DNA of 48,747 bases from the NCBI GenBank assembly GCA_009788055.1, contig WQSG01000018.1, positions 1 to 48,747 on the forward strand. The letters are read 5' to 3'. The position numbers and the translations under genes were made by a program. The notes beneath the pieces were generated by a model. It was not told where the DNA came from, made no database searches, and worked only from the letters and a program-made list of their open reading frames with translations. Shown piece by piece: positions 21,663-30,747 of this stretch (position 1 is the first letter of the stretch; the number at the start of each line of letters is the position of its first letter). Source of the DNA: Defluviitaleaceae bacterium (GTDB taxonomy: Bacteria > Bacillota > Clostridia > Lachnospirales > WQUN01).

Positions 21663-23255
21663 ATGGTTAAAAAATTTATAAGTGTTTTCTTGGCGGGTAT
21701 GCTTTTTGCGGGGGCTTTCCCCTCTGTTGCGTTTTCTGCAACGGGGCCTACAAATTACACCTTCACGTACAACGAGTGGAATGTGCCAATTCCGTCGCCG
21801 GACGCGTATCGCGTTAGTGCGTATATTTTGGGACAGCATTTGTATTTTAACGGCGAAAGCATTGGGCCGTGGCGTTCTCCGCAGGATTTGCACGTTTGGC
21901 AGGGCTATTTGGGTGGCGAATGGCGGAACTTGCTTTATGTGGTGGATTCGGGAAACAACCGCATTGTTATTTTGGAATTTTACGGCGAAAATAACGCCGA
22001 GTATAGGGTTTTCGATATCATAGACCATGTGATTATGCCCGACGGAGAGCCAAGCGGATTTAATAATCCGCACGGGATTTATATTTCGGATTGGGCGTTT
22101 AATCGCGGGCAGATTTGGATTACGGACACGAATAACCAGCGTGTTTTGCACGTAAACGAGAATTGGGAAGTTCTTACGGAAATTCGTCATCCCGGGAATT
22201 ATCGGCGGTGTGCGGATTCGGAGGGCGTTGTATTTATTTTCGACCCGGGCGAAGGTCCCAGCCTTTTGGAGGCGGACAGCGACTTTCTTCCGAGCAAGGT
22301 TGCGGTAGATTTTTCCGGTCGGATTTTTGTGCAAACACGGCATATAAATCGCGGGCTGATGGAGTTTGACCGCTACGGCGTTTTCGCGGGGTACATGGGT
22401 GCGCCGCCTGTTGATGTAAACATAATTGATAGGTTTTGGCGTTTTATTGCCACGCAAGAGCAACGCGAGCGTATGTTGCTTAACGTACCCGTGGAATACA
22501 ACAATGTGACAATCGACCATGAAGGTTTCCTTTTTGTAACAACGGCAAGTTACGGCGTTGAACCCGTTGCGCGGCTTAACGCAATGGGCGACGACGTTAT
22601 GATTCGTAACGGGTTTGAATATCCGATTGGCGATTTGTGGTGGGGAACGGGTGCGGACCGTAGTGGTCCCAGTGAATTTATAGATGTTACCGCCTTGCCG
22701 AACGGCACGTTTATAACCTTCGACCGTAATCGCGGGAGGCTGTTTGCGTATGATACGCAAGGGCAGTTGCTTTATGTTTGGGGCGGGCCGGGCAACCGCG
22801 AAGGATTTTTCACGTTCCCAACCGCGCTGGACAGCATGGGGCATACGCTGTTTGCGCTGGACGGCGGAATCGGCGGCAACTTTGCCGCACTAACCCGCTT
22901 CGACCTCACGGAATATGGCGCGTTAATCAACTACGCGCTTGATATGTACCATCGCGGATTGTATGCGGAAAGCTATGACGTTTGGAACGAAGTGTTGCGT
23001 ATTAACGGTAATTTCGGGCTTGCGAATACCGGAATTGCCCGTGCGCTTTTGCGTCAGGGCGACTATCGCCGCGCCATGCGCTATTTCCGTTTGCAAAACG
23101 ATGCGCGGAATTACGGACGGGCTTTCGGTTTCTACCGCAGAATTTGGATGGAACAGCATTTTTGGATGTTCGCTTTAGGGCTTGGTGTAATAATGATTGT
23201 ACCGCCCGTGGTAAAAAAAGTAATTAAAGTGCGGAAGGAGATTATGGAGTCATGA
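21663..23255 (+). CDS. Exported NHL-repeat/TPR membrane protein
   Basis: A 530-residue protein. A signal peptide (FISVFLAGMLFAGAFPSVAF) is followed by NHL-type beta-propeller repeats (about 30-420; LYVVDSGNNRIVILEF, IWITDTNNQRVLHVNE, KVAVDFSGRIFVQT). Two TPR-like helical pairs come next (about 425-490; GLYAESYDVWNEVLRINGNF, RQGDYRRAMRYFRLQ). A C-terminal membrane segment (MFALGLGVIMIVPPVVK) and a basic tail complete it. The bulk is outside the cell. GGGAGTGATT precedes the ATG. Together with the Yip1 and DUF5696 proteins behind it, it forms a block often seen with duplicated sugar permeases in Paenibacillus-like clusters; its job in uptake is unknown. Confidence 0.85.
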   Translation: MVKKFISVFLAGMLFAGAFPSVAFSATGPTNYTFTYNEWNVPIPSPDAYRVSAYILGQHLYFNGESIGPWRSPQDLHVWQGYLGGEWRNLLYVVDSGNNRIVILEFYGENNAEYRVFDIIDHVIMPDGEPSGFNNPHGIYISDWAFNRGQIWITDTNNQRVLHVNENWEVLTEIRHPGNYRRCADSEGVVFIFDPGEGPSLLEADSDFLPSKVAVDFSGRIFVQTRHINRGLMEFDRYGVFAGYMGAPPVDVNIIDRFWRFIATQEQRERMLLNVPVEYNNVTIDHEGFLFVTTASYGVEPVARLNAMGDDVMIRNGFEYPIGDLWWGTGADRSGPSEFIDVTALPNGTFITFDRNRGRLFAYDTQGQLLYVWGGPGNREGFFTFPTALDSMGHTLFALDGGIGGNFAALTRFDLTEYGALINYALDMYHRGLYAESYDVWNEVLRINGNFGLANTGIARALLRQGDYRRAMRYFRLQNDARNYGRAFGFYRRIWMEQHFWMFALGLGVIMIVPPVVKKVIKVRKEIMES

Positions 23256-23941
23256 CAGCGATAAAAAAGCGTGCAGGGCGCGCACCCAATTCCACTGCTT
23301 TGTGGTTCAAAAATTATTTAGCATCCTTGCGCTATTCCTTGTACACAATGCGTAGGCCGCTTGACGGCTTTTGGGATTTGATTCACGAAAAGCGCGGCAG
23401 TATGGCGGCGGCGCATACAATCGTGGTTTTATTTGTGCTTGTGCAAATAGTTTATCTTACGCAAACAAATTTCACCTTCATTAACATAAACATGGAAACA
23501 TTTAGCTCCGTTTTCGTGGTAATGAATATTGTTGGCCCACTGCTTTTATTCTCGCTTGCCAACTGGTGCTTAACCACCCTGTTTGACGGCAAGGGTCGCA
23601 TTTCCGATATCTATATGGGGTACGCTTACGCAATGGTGCCTCAGCTAATAATCCGCGCCATTCTCACCCCCCTAAGCCACGTCGTCACCTATGACGAAAT
23701 GATGATTCTCGTTTTGATGTGGTACATCGGTGAATACTGGTTCTACCTCTTAATCCTGTGCGCGATGAAGCAAATTCACGACTACTCTTTCGGCAAGGCG
23801 GTAATAACAACAATCCTATCCCTTGCCGCCATGGGAATAATGGTTTTCATCTTCCTAATGTTTTTCGCAGTCGTAAGTGACGGCATCGCATATTTCTATT
23901 CGCTCGGTCAAGAGGCGTTGTTTAGAATGCGGCGAGGGTAA
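23252..23941 (+). CDS. Yip1-family membrane protein
   Basis: A 229-residue protein with five to six membrane segments (starting AAAHTIVVLFVLVQIVYL) and the Yip1-type central part YMGYAYAMVPQLIIRAIL. The N-terminal 45 residues are basic and cytoplasmic. It overlaps the stop of the NHL/TPR gene by four bases, so the two are translationally coupled and probably interact in the membrane. Confidence 0.82.
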   Translation: MTAIKKRAGRAPNSTALWFKNYLASLRYSLYTMRRPLDGFWDLIHEKRGSMAAAHTIVVLFVLVQIVYLTQTNFTFININMETFSSVFVVMNIVGPLLLFSLANWCLTTLFDGKGRISDIYMGYAYAMVPQLIIRAILTPLSHVVTYDEMMILVLMWYIGEYWFYLLILCAMKQIHDYSFGKAVITTILSLAAMGIMVFIFLMFFAVVSDGIAYFYSLGQEALFRMRRG

Positions 23942-23955
23942 ACGAAAAAAACCGC

Positions 23956-24092
23956 GGGGCTCTGCCCCACACCCCGGAAACTTTTGAAAAAGTTTCATCA
24001 AAACTTTAACTTGAAAATCGCGTACGCGATTTTCAGAGATAGGGTCAAGGGATGAAATCCCTTGTGGGGGAGGTGGGGGTGAAACCCCCACG
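23956..24092. repeat. Composite hairpin repeat, copy 1
   Basis: Ordered modules: GGGGC-TCT-GCCCC (23956-23968); AAACTTTT/AAAAGTTT (23978-23995); a perfect 22-bp palindrome (24013-24034, GAAAATCGCG and its complement); AAGGGA/TCCCTT (24047-24062 region); and GTGGGGGT-GAAA-CCCCCAC (ending near 24092). Related copies lie at 28445, 32708, 33946, 38055 and 48594. It probably terminates transcription after the Yip1 gene. Confidence 0.85.
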
Positions 24093-24119
24093 GTCTTATC
24101 CTTAATAAGAGGTGATTGT

Positions 24120-26621
24120 ATGAAAAAATTATTTTTTCTTGTGATAATTTTGTTTGCGTTTGCGGGCTGTGCCACGCGTGAAAGGGTAGGGGGCTTTACG
24201 CCTGATACTATTTTTGGCGAGGGCGGCGATACGGGCGACGCGAGGATTTCCAACGAGGACTTGGAATTGGTTTTCTTGGCGGAGACTGCGGAGATTGTTT
24301 TGTATGAGTTGAATAATGGGCAGAGGACGGGCAATGTATGGTTTTCAACGCCGCCGGGCGTTGCGTATGACCCCGATACTTCGGCGATAGAGCGGTTTTT
24401 TGCGCAAAGCCTGTTTGTGTTGGATTTTGAAAGACGCACGGGAACGGGGCAACCGTTTGACGCGTACAGATTTTCTGTGCGGAACGGGACTTTTGAGCAT
24501 GAGGTAATTGATAATCAGGTGCTGGAAGTCAGGTTTACGGTGGGTGACGTGCCTGAGACATTTATTGTTCCGCGTGTTATTGAGGCGGAGCGGTTTAGGT
24601 ATTTTATCGAAAATATGGAACGCTTTAATCAGCGCGAGGTTCTTAACGAGTTTAGGGCAGACGAATTTGACGGCGAAGCGGTTTATTTTCTTCGTCCCGA
24701 TGTTCCTGACTTTAGGCTTCTGATTGTACAGGAAAATTTGCGCAACGCGGGCTACACATATGAGGATTGGTCTGCGGATATGGCGCAGTTTGATATTCCC
24801 ACAGAGCTTGATTCTGCTGCGTTTAATTTGATTATGCGGTTCGAGCTTGACCGCAACAATTTGATTGTAACCGTTCCACTGAGTGAAATCACGTATGTAA
24901 CCGAATTTATGCCTACACAGCTTACGATTATGCCGTATTTTGGCGCGGGGCGGGCAGAGGATGACGGGTATCTTTTTGTTCCGGACGGCTCGGGTTCGTT
25001 GCTGTTTTTTGAATCGGCGCGGCATACGCAGGGGCTTTATCGCAGTAATGTTTTTGGGCATGACGAGGCTATTGTTCGCGAACACCTGCTTCATGATAAC
25101 CGCACGGCGTTCCCCGTTTTCGGCGTTTACAGAAACGGCGCGACTTTCGCGGGCATTATCGAACAGGGTGCGGCGTATGCTTCAATCCGTGCGGAGGTTG
25201 CGGGCATTCGTGCGCCATACAGCCGCGTGCATCCTATTTTCCGTTTGCTTCACGGTACGCCGCTGGACGTGCAGGGGCGCACGAACGACTCCATGTATAT
25301 GCATGAGTGGGATTTGCCCGATGAAGATATTGTAATCAGATATGTTATTCCGCGTGGTGACGGCTATGTGGGTATGGCACACGCATACCGTGAGTTTTTG
25401 CAAGAGCGTTACCCGCAGTTGCGCGAACGCGTAAGCGAGCCTGTTACCGCAATGGTTGAAATTTTGGGCGCGGCACTTACGCCGCAGCATATTTTGGGCT
25501 TTCCCGTAGACCGTCCGTTTCCGCTTACAACTTACGCGCAAGCGGCGGAAATGATGGAAAAAATGCACGACCATGGTTGGCGCAATGTTCATGTGAAAAT
25601 GCGTGGTGCGCATAACGATTCCATCGACCATGCCGTGCCTACAAGTTTGGATTTGATTTCGCAACTTGGCGGGCGGCGCGGTTTTGGTAATATGGTGAAC
25701 GCCGCAAGTGAACTGGATTTCACGTTCTATGTCGAAGGCGATTTCATGTTTATGCGCGGGATTGAAGCCTTTGACGGGTTCAGCCGTTTGCGCGACGCGG
25801 CACGGCAAGCAAACAGGGAAATTGTGGAACACGCGGGTTACAGCTCTGTATACTTTGGGCCGCTGGGAACGGGCATGATTATGGCAGACCCCGTTGTTGT
25901 GGCGCGGCCGGAATTTACCATTAACACGGCGCGGAATTTTGTAAATGATGCCGCACGGCGCGGCGTGAACAATATCGCGTTCCGCAGTATGGCAAGCGCG
26001 CTTGCGGGCGATTTTAACGAGGACAGACACGTCACACGCGAGGCGGCAATGAATAAGCGCGTTGATTTTCTTAGCGAATTGCGGGAAAACGGCACGGGCG
26101 TTTGGCTAAATTACGGGTTTTCTTATGGTGTGCCGTTCGCGGATATCATTACGGGAATGCCGCTTACAGACCAAAACTTCGGCATAACAGACACGGCGGT
26201 TCCGTTCTACCAAATTGCATTGCACGGGCTTGTGCCTTTCGCAGGCCGCCCCATTAACTTGGCGGAAGATAATTCATACCATTTGCTTAAATCAATTGAG
26301 TCGGGTGCGTCTTTGTTCTTCAGCTTCATGGACGTGCCAACGGCAGACCTTCTTGTTACGCGCTACCGCAGATACTTCGCAAATGAATTCGGGCGGTGGT
26401 TTGATGTTGCCAATCAGCTTCACGCAAATCATGCGCAAAATTTTGGGCATTTGTATAATCAGCTTATCGTTGACCACCAAATTTTTAACGCTCCGCAAGG
26501 CGGCATTACCGTCACCGTTTACGAGGACGGCACCCGCGTTTATGTAAATACCACCATGTCGGACTTTGCAACCCCCACGGGCATTAACCTTCGCGCACGT
26601 TCGTATGAAGTGGTGAGGTAG
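24120..26621 (+). CDS. DUF5696-like lipoprotein of the polysaccharide locus
   Basis: An 833-residue lipoprotein. The signal peptide ends in the lipobox LFAFAGC (Cys about 18). The N-terminal part (30-280) is beta-rich, with LELVFLAETAEIVLYELN. From about 280 (YLFVPDGSGSLLFFESARH) onward the sequence resembles a TIM-barrel, glycosidase-like fold (VHVKMRGAHNDSIDHAV, YFGPLGTGMIMAD), but I see no certain catalytic pair. DUF5696 proteins accompany duplicated sugar permeases; their activity is not established. GAGGTGATTGT precedes the ATG. It lies between the two transporter halves of the locus. Confidence 0.75.
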   Translation: MKKLFFLVIILFAFAGCATRERVGGFTPDTIFGEGGDTGDARISNEDLELVFLAETAEIVLYELNNGQRTGNVWFSTPPGVAYDPDTSAIERFFAQSLFVLDFERRTGTGQPFDAYRFSVRNGTFEHEVIDNQVLEVRFTVGDVPETFIVPRVIEAERFRYFIENMERFNQREVLNEFRADEFDGEAVYFLRPDVPDFRLLIVQENLRNAGYTYEDWSADMAQFDIPTELDSAAFNLIMRFELDRNNLIVTVPLSEITYVTEFMPTQLTIMPYFGAGRAEDDGYLFVPDGSGSLLFFESARHTQGLYRSNVFGHDEAIVREHLLHDNRTAFPVFGVYRNGATFAGIIEQGAAYASIRAEVAGIRAPYSRVHPIFRLLHGTPLDVQGRTNDSMYMHEWDLPDEDIVIRYVIPRGDGYVGMAHAYREFLQERYPQLRERVSEPVTAMVEILGAALTPQHILGFPVDRPFPLTTYAQAAEMMEKMHDHGWRNVHVKMRGAHNDSIDHAVPTSLDLISQLGGRRGFGNMVNAASELDFTFYVEGDFMFMRGIEAFDGFSRLRDAARQANREIVEHAGYSSVYFGPLGTGMIMADPVVVARPEFTINTARNFVNDAARRGVNNIAFRSMASALAGDFNEDRHVTREAAMNKRVDFLSELRENGTGVWLNYGFSYGVPFADIITGMPLTDQNFGITDTAVPFYQIALHGLVPFAGRPINLAEDNSYHLLKSIESGASLFFSFMDVPTADLLVTRYRRYFANEFGRWFDVANQLHANHAQNFGHLYNQLIVDHQIFNAPQGGITVTVYEDGTRVYVNTTMSDFATPTGINLRARSYEVVR

Positions 26622-26646
26622 GTTTGTAGGTCGGTTTAACAAGCAG

Positions 26647-26886
26647 TTGTTAGCGATTTTTTCGGGTAAAAGTGATAACAATATACTCTTTAGTGAGTTG
26701 TGTAAAGCCCTTGAAATATTGGGGTTTCAAGGGCGGGTGAAAGGAAGCCATCATATATACTACAAAGATGGTGTAACGGAGATAATAAATATTCAGCCCA
26801 ATGGTAACAAAGCTAAGGATTATCAGGTTAAGCAAGTCCGAAACATAATATTAAAATACAAATTGGGAGGCGATTTGTATCTATAA
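26647..26886 (+). CDS. hicA: HicA-type toxin (mRNA interferase)
   Basis: A 79-residue protein with a double-stranded-RNA-binding-like HicA fold. The catalytic His lies in VKGSHHIYYKDG; the conserved tail is AKDYQVKQVRNIILKYKLGG. TTG at 26647 gives MLAIFSGKSDNN, the usual N-terminus of this subgroup, though the ribosome binding site is weak. The antitoxin gene overlaps its end. Confidence 0.85.
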   Translation: MLAIFSGKSDNNILFSELCKALEILGFQGRVKGSHHIYYKDGVTEIINIQPNGNKAKDYQVKQVRNIILKYKLGGDLYL

Positions 26887-27091
26887 ATATCAAATAAATA
26901 TATTTTGGAGCGAAGACGATAACGCATACGTAACAGAAGTACCTGAACTTGCGGGCTGTATGGCAGATGGTAAAACGTATGCGGAAGCGTTACGCAATAC
27001 GGAAGTAATTATCCAAGAGTGGATAGAGACGGCAAAACTACTAGGCAGAGAAGTTCCAACGCCCAAGAAGCGGGAACTTATGTATGCATAA
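26879..27091 (+). CDS. hicB: HicB-type antitoxin with a non-canonical start
   Basis: A 70-codon open frame reading IYKYQINIFWSEDDNAYV, then EVPELAGCMADGKTYAEAL, IIQEWIETAKLLG and a final ELMYA: a full-length small HicB antitoxin. Relatives start with Met directly before YKY. Here that codon is ATC (26879-26881), placed eight bases after a good GGGAGG (26865-26870). No ATG, GTG or TTG exists in frame before the conserved part. So it either initiates at ATC (or ATT at 26873) or has lost its start by point mutation. Overlap with hicA by eight bases is typical. Confidence 0.75.
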   Translation: MYKYQINIFWSEDDNAYVTEVPELAGCMADGKTYAEALRNTEVIIQEWIETAKLLGREVPTPKKRELMYA

Positions 27092-27104
27092 AAGGGTGAT
27101 TAAA

Positions 27105-28442
27105 ATGAAAAAACTTAACCGTATTTTTTACGCAATTGCCTTTATGTCGTGTATGTTTTTGTTCACGGCGTGTGCGGAAACTCGTCCTGTTACGGCGGGG
27201 GCAACCGAGATTCAGAATGCGCCTGTCCGCGAATGGGCGGGGCATGAGTTGGTGCGCGAGAATTTACAGGGCAATCGTCATAGTGTAACCGTGCCGAACA
27301 ACGTAATTACAACGGAAGACGAAACGCTGGTTCTGTATTATGTGAATCGGTCGGGAAGCGATGCGAAGTTGTTTGGCGCAGAAGAATTCTTGCAGGTGCA
27401 ATTGGACGGCGTGTGGTACACGCTGGAGGGATTTCTTCCCGAAAGGGCAGAGCCGTTGCGGCTTCCCCCTGCCGCTGTTGGCGGAAATGATGAAGTTCGG
27501 CACGAAATAAATTTCCCCAATCCACTGCCGACGGGGCGGTATCGGTTTGCGGATAATCTTTTCAACGAGCGGATGCAAATGAGTGAAACAGTCACGGCGT
27601 ATTTCTGGGTGACGGAACCGGGTGCGGAACGCCCGCCCGAATCTGAAACAACGGGTACGGCGCGGTTGGAGGATATCAATTTGACGGTGACAGCCGTAAA
27701 CTCTGTGCGCACACAGGTAACCGACACGGACGAATATCTCTTCTTCCATATAGAAAATCTCTCGGGCAAGGATTATCTCACAACGGCGGTAAGTTTGGCG
27801 GTATACGCAGAAGGCACGTGGCACGCAATTCCTTTTGACCACGCAAACATGGGGTTGCAGTTTGGCTGGACGCATTGGGCAAATCAAATTTTCTTGTACG
27901 AACCGCTTTCGTCGGGCGACTATCGCATAACCCTTACCATGAACGTGTTTAACACGCTTGGCAATATTTATCCGCAATACACGTTCAGCGTTATTTCTTC
28001 GGAAGACGCGCCCGAACCCGTATGGGACGCAACACGGCTTTCCCGTTCCCGTATCACGGAAATAAGCACGAACGTAACAATGACCCCCACAAACGATATT
28101 CTCACACGCGAAAATCCCACGTTGGAACTTGTGCTGGAGGAAGTTGACCGTCAATATACGTATGGTATGCCGTTTTCCATTGAGGTAAAACTGGACGGCG
28201 AATGGTTTGAAGTACCGTTTGCAGTCGCGTTTTTCCACCTAGGCGGAATGATTATTAACCAAATCACCCCTCTTGAATCTCGCACAATACAGCGCGATTT
28301 TGTGAATTTTGTCGGCACTGTCCCAACAGGACAGTATCGCATCATAAAAGAATTTAACGCATGGGGACACGGCTTCCCGCCACAGAACCTTGCGCGGGAA
28401 ATCGCCGTTGCAGAGTTCACCGTTGCAGAAGTGCTGGAATAA
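27105..28442 (+). CDS. Lipoprotein with three Ig-like repeats
   Basis: A 445-residue lipoprotein; the signal ends with the lipobox LFTAC. Three similar beta-sandwich domains (about 50-180, 190-310, 320-440) each show a LYYVNRSG-type strand, a LDGVWYTLE / AEGTWHAIP / LDGEWFEVP strand and a closing PTGRYRF / SSGDYRITL / PTGQYRIIK strand. The pattern recalls a bacterial Ig-like domain of Firmicutes surface proteins. AAAGGGTG precedes ATG 27105; the upstream ATG at 27084 lies within the end of hicB. Function unknown; a surface role near the transporter is likely. Confidence 0.75.
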   Translation: MKKLNRIFYAIAFMSCMFLFTACAETRPVTAGATEIQNAPVREWAGHELVRENLQGNRHSVTVPNNVITTEDETLVLYYVNRSGSDAKLFGAEEFLQVQLDGVWYTLEGFLPERAEPLRLPPAAVGGNDEVRHEINFPNPLPTGRYRFADNLFNERMQMSETVTAYFWVTEPGAERPPESETTGTARLEDINLTVTAVNSVRTQVTDTDEYLFFHIENLSGKDYLTTAVSLAVYAEGTWHAIPFDHANMGLQFGWTHWANQIFLYEPLSSGDYRITLTMNVFNTLGNIYPQYTFSVISSEDAPEPVWDATRLSRSRITEISTNVTMTPTNDILTRENPTLELVLEEVDRQYTYGMPFSIEVKLDGEWFEVPFAVAFFHLGGMIINQITPLESRTIQRDFVNFVGTVPTGQYRIIKEFNAWGHGFPPQNLAREIAVAEFTVAEVLE

Positions 28443-28444
28443 AA

Positions 28445-28640
28445 AGTTCTCGGGGGCTTTGCCCCCGAACCCCCACAAGCCTTTAAAAAGGCTTGACCCA
28501 AATTTTAACATGGACTAGCGATAAACAGACTCGTATCACCGAATCGCGCGAATGCGCGATTCAAGTTAGGGTCAAGGGACGAAGTCCATTGCAGGGGTTC
28601 GGGGACAGCGTCCCCGAGGTTTTCCCCGAGGTTCTAAATA
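28445..28640. repeat. Composite hairpin repeat, copy 2
   Basis: Modules: CGGGGGC-TTT-GCCCCCG (28451-28467); AAGCCTTT/AAAGGCTT (28477-28494); the shared GACTAGCGATAAA block (from 28512); GAATCGCGC-GAAT-GCGCGATTC (28541-28562); a GGGTCAAGGGAC block; and GGGGAC-AGC-GTCCCC (28601-28615). It fills the gap between the lipoprotein and the second permease pair. Confidence 0.85.
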
Positions 28641-28657
28641 AAAAGGAGATGACGCAA

Positions 28658-29593
28658 TTGACTAAATCAAAACCTCAAAAACGCCGCGGAATGACAATGG
28701 CGGGGAAGAATGCTGTTTCGGGGTATTTGTTTATCTCGCCGTTTGTGTTGGGGTTCTTGGCGTTTATGGCGTACCCGCTGTATCAGGCGGTGCGGATGGC
28801 GTTTTCGGATGTTTGGCTGGACTTGCCCAACAATTCTTTTGGCTGGGCATGGACGGGGCTTGCGAATATCAATCGCGCATTCACCATTGATGCGGAATTT
28901 ACGCGGGCAATGACGGAGGAAATTTTTGCAATGGTGGCGTTGGTGCCGGCGGTGCTTGTGTTCAGCCTGTTTGTGGCGGTTTTGCTTAACAGGAAATTTT
29001 TTGGACGTGGCGCGGTGCGGGCAATTTTCTTTCTGCCTGTGATTTTGGCGAGCGGAGTGCTGGTTGGGATTGAAACCAACAACTCGCTTTTGCAAGCGGT
29101 TTCCACGCAAATTCAAGAGCAAAACGCGATGCGCGCAGGTGTTACGGGCGTAATTGAGAATATGATGGAAAACTTTGTTGGCGGCGCGGGAATAGGGGAC
29201 TTCTTCCAGTATGTGCTTGACATTATCAACCAGATTTACGCGATTGCGATGGCAAGCGGTATCCAGATTTTGATTTTCCTTGCGGGCTTGCAAACGATTA
29301 GCGCAAGTATTTACGAAGCCGCAAGCATTGAAGGCGCGACAGCTTGGGAAAATTTTTGGAAAATTACTTTCCCGATGATTTCCCCCATGATTTTGGTGGT
29401 TGTAGTTTATTCCATCATAGACTTTATGGTGCGCACAGACGGCGAAGTTATGGAAATGGTGTACACGCAGATGACGGCGTTTGCGCGGTTTGGTTACGGC
29501 TCTGCAATTGCAATGATATATTTCGTGGTGGTTGCCGCAATTTTGGGCATTGTAGGATTCATTATTTCAAGGTTGGTGTATTATTATGACTAA
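28658..29593 (+). CDS. Sugar ABC transporter permease (second set, MalF type)
   Basis: A 311-residue permease with six membrane segments (first YLFISPFVLGFLAFMAYPLY). The EAA loop is SASIYEAASIEGATAWENFW, followed by KITFPMISPM. TTG at 28658 is chosen because AAGGAG ends ten bases before it; ATG at 28649 would touch the site, and the frame upstream to 28493 runs through the intergenic repeat. It forms a pair with the next gene, overlapping by eight bases. Confidence 0.92.
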   Translation: MTKSKPQKRRGMTMAGKNAVSGYLFISPFVLGFLAFMAYPLYQAVRMAFSDVWLDLPNNSFGWAWTGLANINRAFTIDAEFTRAMTEEIFAMVALVPAVLVFSLFVAVLLNRKFFGRGAVRAIFFLPVILASGVLVGIETNNSLLQAVSTQIQEQNAMRAGVTGVIENMMENFVGGAGIGDFFQYVLDIINQIYAIAMASGIQILIFLAGLQTISASIYEAASIEGATAWENFWKITFPMISPMILVVVVYSIIDFMVRTDGEVMEMVYTQMTAFARFGYGSAIAMIYFVVVAAILGIVGFIISRLVYYYD

Positions 29594-30737
29594 TATCGGG
29601 GTTGCGAAAAGAGAGAAAAAACAGGGGCGCGTTGCCGCTTATTTAGAGCGTAATCGTGCCACGGACGACAACTATCTGTTGAAGCGTGATGTTTCGCGCA
29701 TTGCAGTCGGGATTTTCACAACCGTTTTGCTTTTCGGGTTGTGCTTCCTTATTGTGCAACCGCTGTTGCATCAGTTTTCCAACAGCATAATGTCGCGGAA
29801 CGACTTGTTAGACCCTACGGTTATCGCCATCCCGCGAGAGCCTACCACAGACCATTATCGCTTGGCGGCAAACCTCATGAACTACTGGCCAAACTTTGGC
29901 GCAATGGTAGACGGCGGCTTCACTCCTGATGTTGACACATCCACTTTCGGCGGCATTCTTACCGCGCCGTTTCAGCTTTGGGAATACATGACGGGATATT
30001 TCGGCTCGTTGCTTAATACAATTTGGATAACGGCGTTGGTTTCCGTTTTACAAATTGTGGCTTGTACCCTTGTGGCGTATGGGTTTGCGCGGTTCGATTT
30101 CCCGCTTAAAAAATTCTGGTTTGCCTGCGTTATTTTGACGGTGCTTGTGCCGCCGCAGGTTATTCGCGTACCCATGTTTTTGAATTTCCGTTTCTTTGAT
30201 TTCTTCGGGCTTCTTTCCATTTTTGGCGAACCGCTTATGTTAACGGGTACGCTTTCGGGGTATTTGTTGCTGTCGGTTACGGCAATGGGGCTTCGCAACG
30301 GGCTTTACATTTTCATGTTGCGCCAGTATTTCCGCAATATGCCCAAAGAACTGGAAGAATCCGCTTGGGTGGACGGTTGCGGCAAACTTAAAACTTTCGT
30401 GAAGATAATGCTTCCCGACGCCGTGCCAATGCTGGTTTCGTGCTTCCTGTTTGCGTTTGTTTGGCAGTGGACGGACGGGTTTTTTACTTCGATGTTCCTG
30501 CGCGGATACGGCGTTATGGCGGTGCAGATGAGTGCCCTTGGCGAAACATTTGCGTTCCACCATATCCAGCAAGTTGCCGCCGCAACGGGTACGCATGGTT
30601 TGCGCCCCGATTTGGCTTTAATCGAGGCGATGATTTCGACAGGCGTGCTTATCGGCATTGTTCCGATAATTTTAATTTATCTTGTTGCACAACGCTTCTT
30701 TGTTGAAAGTATCGGGCAAAGCGGAATAAAAATGTAA
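29586..30737 (+). CDS. Sugar ABC transporter permease (second set, MalG type)
   Basis: A 383-residue permease, longer than usual because of a 45-residue polar N-terminus and an extended external loop (about 75-135) before the conserved core. The EAA loop reads ELEESAWVDGCGKLKTFVKI, followed by MLPDAVPMLVS. The ATG overlaps the previous gene. The likely partner is the solute-binding lipoprotein at 31277, separated from it by the decayed MerR gene. Confidence 0.92.
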   Translation: MTNIGVAKREKKQGRVAAYLERNRATDDNYLLKRDVSRIAVGIFTTVLLFGLCFLIVQPLLHQFSNSIMSRNDLLDPTVIAIPREPTTDHYRLAANLMNYWPNFGAMVDGGFTPDVDTSTFGGILTAPFQLWEYMTGYFGSLLNTIWITALVSVLQIVACTLVAYGFARFDFPLKKFWFACVILTVLVPPQVIRVPMFLNFRFFDFFGLLSIFGEPLMLTGTLSGYLLLSVTAMGLRNGLYIFMLRQYFRNMPKELEESAWVDGCGKLKTFVKIMLPDAVPMLVSCFLFAFVWQWTDGFFTSMFLRGYGVMAVQMSALGETFAFHHIQQVAAATGTHGLRPDLALIEAMISTGVLIGIVPIILIYLVAQRFFVESIGQSGIKM

Positions 30738-30747
30738 CCGCCTTGCA

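Noticed and set aside
24345..26030. Long antisense frames (up to 282 codons) opposite the DUF5696-like gene
   Set aside because: Very basic, His/Arg-rich products typical of shadows of a GC-biased third position; no start signals.
28493..28657. N-terminal extension of the second-set permease from ATG 28493
   Set aside because: It reads through the intergenic hairpin repeat; a proper ribosome binding site and a normal permease start lie at 28658.
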